NCBI GenBank assembly: GCA_025351615.1 | Contig: JANXVP010000068.1 | Coordinates: forward strand, 1-6,897 | Direction of reading: 5' to 3' | Source: Ramlibacter sp. | Lineage (GTDB): Bacteria; Pseudomonadota; Gammaproteobacteria; Burkholderiales; Burkholderiaceae_C | Length of the DNA: 6,897 bases | Shown here: positions 5,210 to 6,897 of the stretch, piece by piece | How the letters are laid out: every line of letters starts with the position of its first letter | Position numbering within the stretch: position 1 is the first letter of the stretch | Translations under genes and position numbers: made by a program | The notes under the pieces: generated by a model | What the model was told of the DNA's origin: nothing | The model's database searches: none | Seen by the model: the letters and a program-made list of their open reading frames with translations, nothing else

Positions 5210-6436
5210 TTAAGCCGGCAAGAACAGCGCCTGCAGGTCGCTCAGGAAATCGAAGCCGCGCTCGGTCGGCTTCACGCGATGCAGAGTCTGCTCGATCAGG
5301 CCTTTCGCCAGCGCCTGGGCTAGAGGCTGCTCAACCGCGGAAATCGGCAGACCGGTCCGCGCGGAAAAATCCTGCAACCCGAATCCATCCTTCAAGCGCA
5401 GCGCGTTGAGCATGAATTCGAATGGCAATTCGCTGCGGCTCACTTCACTGTCCTGCGTGACCGCGTTGCCAGCGAGCGCGCTGTCCATGTACCGCCTCGG
5501 TTCGCGAGCGCGGACCTGCCGCACGACGCGATGCGCGAAACTCAGCTTGCTGTGAGCGCCGGCACCGATGCCGAGATAGTCGCCGAACTGCCAGTAGTTC
5601 AGGTTGTGCCAGCAACGGTGACCGGGCCTGGCATAGCCGGACACCTCATAGCGCTCCATGCCTGCGCCGGCGGTCATCCCGGTGATCCGGTCAAGCATCG
5701 CGTAGGCCAGGTCGTCCTCGGGAATCACCGGGGGAAATTTGGCGAACCAGGTATTGGGCTCGATGGTCAGGTGGTAAATCGAGATGTGCGGCGGCCGCAT
5801 CGACAGCGCGGTCGCCATGTCGTCGTCCAGTTGCTCCAGGCTCTGGCCGGGCAGCGCGTACATGATGTCCAGGTTGAAGGTGTCGAAGGCCTGCGCTGCT
5901 TCTTCGACCGCGGCAATCGCCTGTTGCCGGTCGTGCACCCGGCCCAGCGCCTTCAGGTGCTGGTCGTTGAAGCTCTGCACCCCGACCGACAGCCGGGTGA
6001 CGCCGGCGCTGCGAAAGGCGCGGAACCGGTCCTTCTCGAATGTTCCCGGGTTGGCTTCCAGCGTGATCTCGCAATCAGGTTCGACCTTGAGCCGGGCGCG
6101 AATGTCGCCCAGCAAACGGTCGATGCCCTGCGGCGAAAACAGGCTGGGCGTGCCGCCTCCGATGAAGATGCTGTGTATGCTTCGACCCCACACCAGCGGC
6201 AGCGCCTGCTCGAGGTCAGCGATGAGGGCGTCGAGATAGCGTTGCTCGGGCAAGCCATCCGGCGGTGCCTGGTGCGAATTGAAGTCGCAGTACGGGCACT
6301 TCTGGATGCACCACGGCAGGTGGACGTACAGCGACAGCGGCGGCAGCGATGCCAGCTGCAGCGTTCCGGGCCGCATGTAATGCTGGATGTCATTCGTGAC
6401 CGCAGCGGTGGCCACGGCTGGGACGACAGGAATCAC
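5210..6436 (-). CDS. hemW: Radical SAM heme chaperone HemW (formerly called HemN-like coproporphyrinogen oxidase)
   Basis: Cytoplasmic radical SAM protein of 408 aa that, in characterised members, binds heme and delivers it to target proteins; it is not the oxygen-independent coproporphyrinogen III oxidase it is often annotated as. The [4Fe-4S] cluster motif is C43-x3-C47-x2-C50 in LPWCIQKCPYCDF. It lacks the fourth Cys found in the CxxxCxxCxC motif of true HemN. GGGTP is at 93-97, LEANPGT follows near 126-132, and HNLNYW is at 277-282, followed by GDYLGIGAGAHS, the HemW signature. A C-terminal winged-helix-like part ends near RGFDFLSDLQALFLPA. I chose the GTG at 6436 because it overlaps the rdgB stop as GTGA, a typical coupled junction. 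An in-frame GTG at 6445 and an ATG at 6376 are alternatives. It forms an operon with rdgB upstream. Confidence 0.93.
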   Translation of the reverse strand: MIPVVPAVATAAVTNDIQHYMRPGTLQLASLPPLSLYVHLPWCIQKCPYCDFNSHQAPPDGLPEQRYLDALIADLEQALPLVWGRSIHSIFIGGGTPSLFSPQGIDRLLGDIRARLKVEPDCEITLEANPGTFEKDRFRAFRSAGVTRLSVGVQSFNDQHLKALGRVHDRQQAIAAVEEAAQAFDTFNLDIMYALPGQSLEQLDDDMATALSMRPPHISIYHLTIEPNTWFAKFPPVIPEDDLAYAMLDRITGMTAGAGMERYEVSGYARPGHRCWHNLNYWQFGDYLGIGAGAHSKLSFAHRVVRQVRAREPRRYMDSALAGNAVTQDSEVSRSELPFEFMLNALRLKDGFGLQDFSARTGLPISAVEQPLAQALAKGLIEQTLHRVKPTERGFDFLSDLQALFLPA

Positions 6437-6897
6437 GTCGGCCACCGGTCCCGCATCAGCGCCAGCATCTGGCGCGCCGCGATGCCGCGGTGGCTGTGGG
6501 CATTCTTCACTTCCACCGGCAACTGGGCGAAGGTCTGGCCGAACGCGGGGATGAACATGACCGGGTCGAAGCCGAAGCCGTTGCTGCCGGCCGGCTGATG
6601 CGCGATCTCGCCGCTGACCCGCCCGACAGCGATTAGCGGTTCCGGGTCTTGCGGCGAACGCAAGGCGACCAGCGTGCTGACCAGCGCCGCCTTGCGGTTG
6701 ACCAGACCCTGCATCTGCTCCAGCAACGCGCGCACGTTGTTGTCGTCGCCCTTTTCATAGCCGAACTGCGTCGCGTAAAAAGCGGTATCGACGCCGGGCA
6801 GTCCGCCGAACGCTTCGACGCACAGGCCTGCGTCGTCGGCCAGCGCGGGCAGTCCGGTGTGTAGAGAAGCATTGCGCGCCTTGGCCAGCGCGTTCTC
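6433..6897 (-). CDS. rdgB: dITP/XTP pyrophosphatase RdgB (HAM1/Ham1p family), N-terminus cut by window edge
   Basis: Cytoplasmic house-cleaning enzyme that hydrolyses non-canonical purine triphosphates (dITP, XTP) to monophosphates and pyrophosphate, keeping them out of DNA and RNA. The last 154 residues are present and the frame is open to the right edge. The family is about 200 aa, so roughly 45-50 N-terminal residues, including the phosphate-binding loop with its T/S-x-N-x-G-K motif, lie outside. Visible motifs are ALADDAGLCVEAFGGLPGV, holding the catalytic metal-binding aspartate; GSNGFGFDPVMFIP, the base-recognition loop; TFAQL; and NAHSHRGIA near the C-terminus. The gene overlaps hemW at the stop codon; rdgB next to hemW is common in Burkholderiales, often with rph further upstream, though rph is not in view. 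Confidence 0.95.
   Translation of the reverse strand, partial: ENALAKARNASLHTGLPALADDAGLCVEAFGGLPGVDTAFYATQFGYEKGDDNNVRALLEQMQGLVNRKAALVSTLVALRSPQDPEPLIAVGRVSGEIAHQPAGSNGFGFDPVMFIPAFGQTFAQLPVEVKNAHSHRGIAARQMLALMRDRWPT

Noticed and set aside
5531..6598. 355-codon plus-strand frame antisense to hemW and rdgB
   Set aside because: Shadow of the minus-strand genes, which carry full HemW and RdgB motifs; the antisense product resembles no family I recognise.

Overview
The window looks like chromosomal DNA from a high-GC betaproteobacterium, most likely Burkholderiales. The grounds are strongly GC-biased third codon positions, the rdgB-hemW gene order, and the style of the HemW and OprB-type porin sequences. 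The genus cannot be fixed by eye. I see no mobile element, RNA gene, CRISPR array or prophage remnant. Eight protein-coding genes fill almost the whole window; two are cut by its edges.

Left part (1-3914) is a metal-homeostasis locus. A cation diffusion facilitator exporter with a His-rich N-terminus (dmeF-like, minus strand, cut at the left edge) is divergent from a CsoR/RcnR-family metal-sensing repressor (dmeR-like, plus strand). The two start codons are only about 35 bp apart. The gap is almost filled by a perfect 8-bp inverted repeat whose arms also carry the Shine-Dalgarno sequences of both genes. The repressor is followed, with tight spacing, by an OprB-type outer-membrane porin and a non-canonical Nramp-family transporter. 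These three plus-strand genes look like one operon, so an exporter, its probable repressor, an outer-membrane pore and an inner-membrane divalent-cation transporter may share one control point.

Middle part (3925-5189): a minus-strand gene for an exported DUF1080 (3-keto-disaccharide hydrolase family) protein ends 10 bp from the end of the Nramp gene. It is separated from a plus-strand universal stress protein gene by a 206-bp divergent intergenic region. That region holds a plausible promoter for the DUF1080 gene, overlapped by a nested inverted repeat.

Right part (5210-6897) is housekeeping: hemW (radical SAM heme chaperone) and upstream rdgB (dITP/XTP pyrophosphatase, cut at the right edge). 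Both are on the minus strand and overlap, forming a translationally coupled pair. A short GC-rich hairpin lies between the convergent uspA-like and hemW genes.

The best candidate for something under-described is the compact dmeF/dmeR control region linked to a porin plus an Nramp protein that lacks the usual transition-metal ligands.
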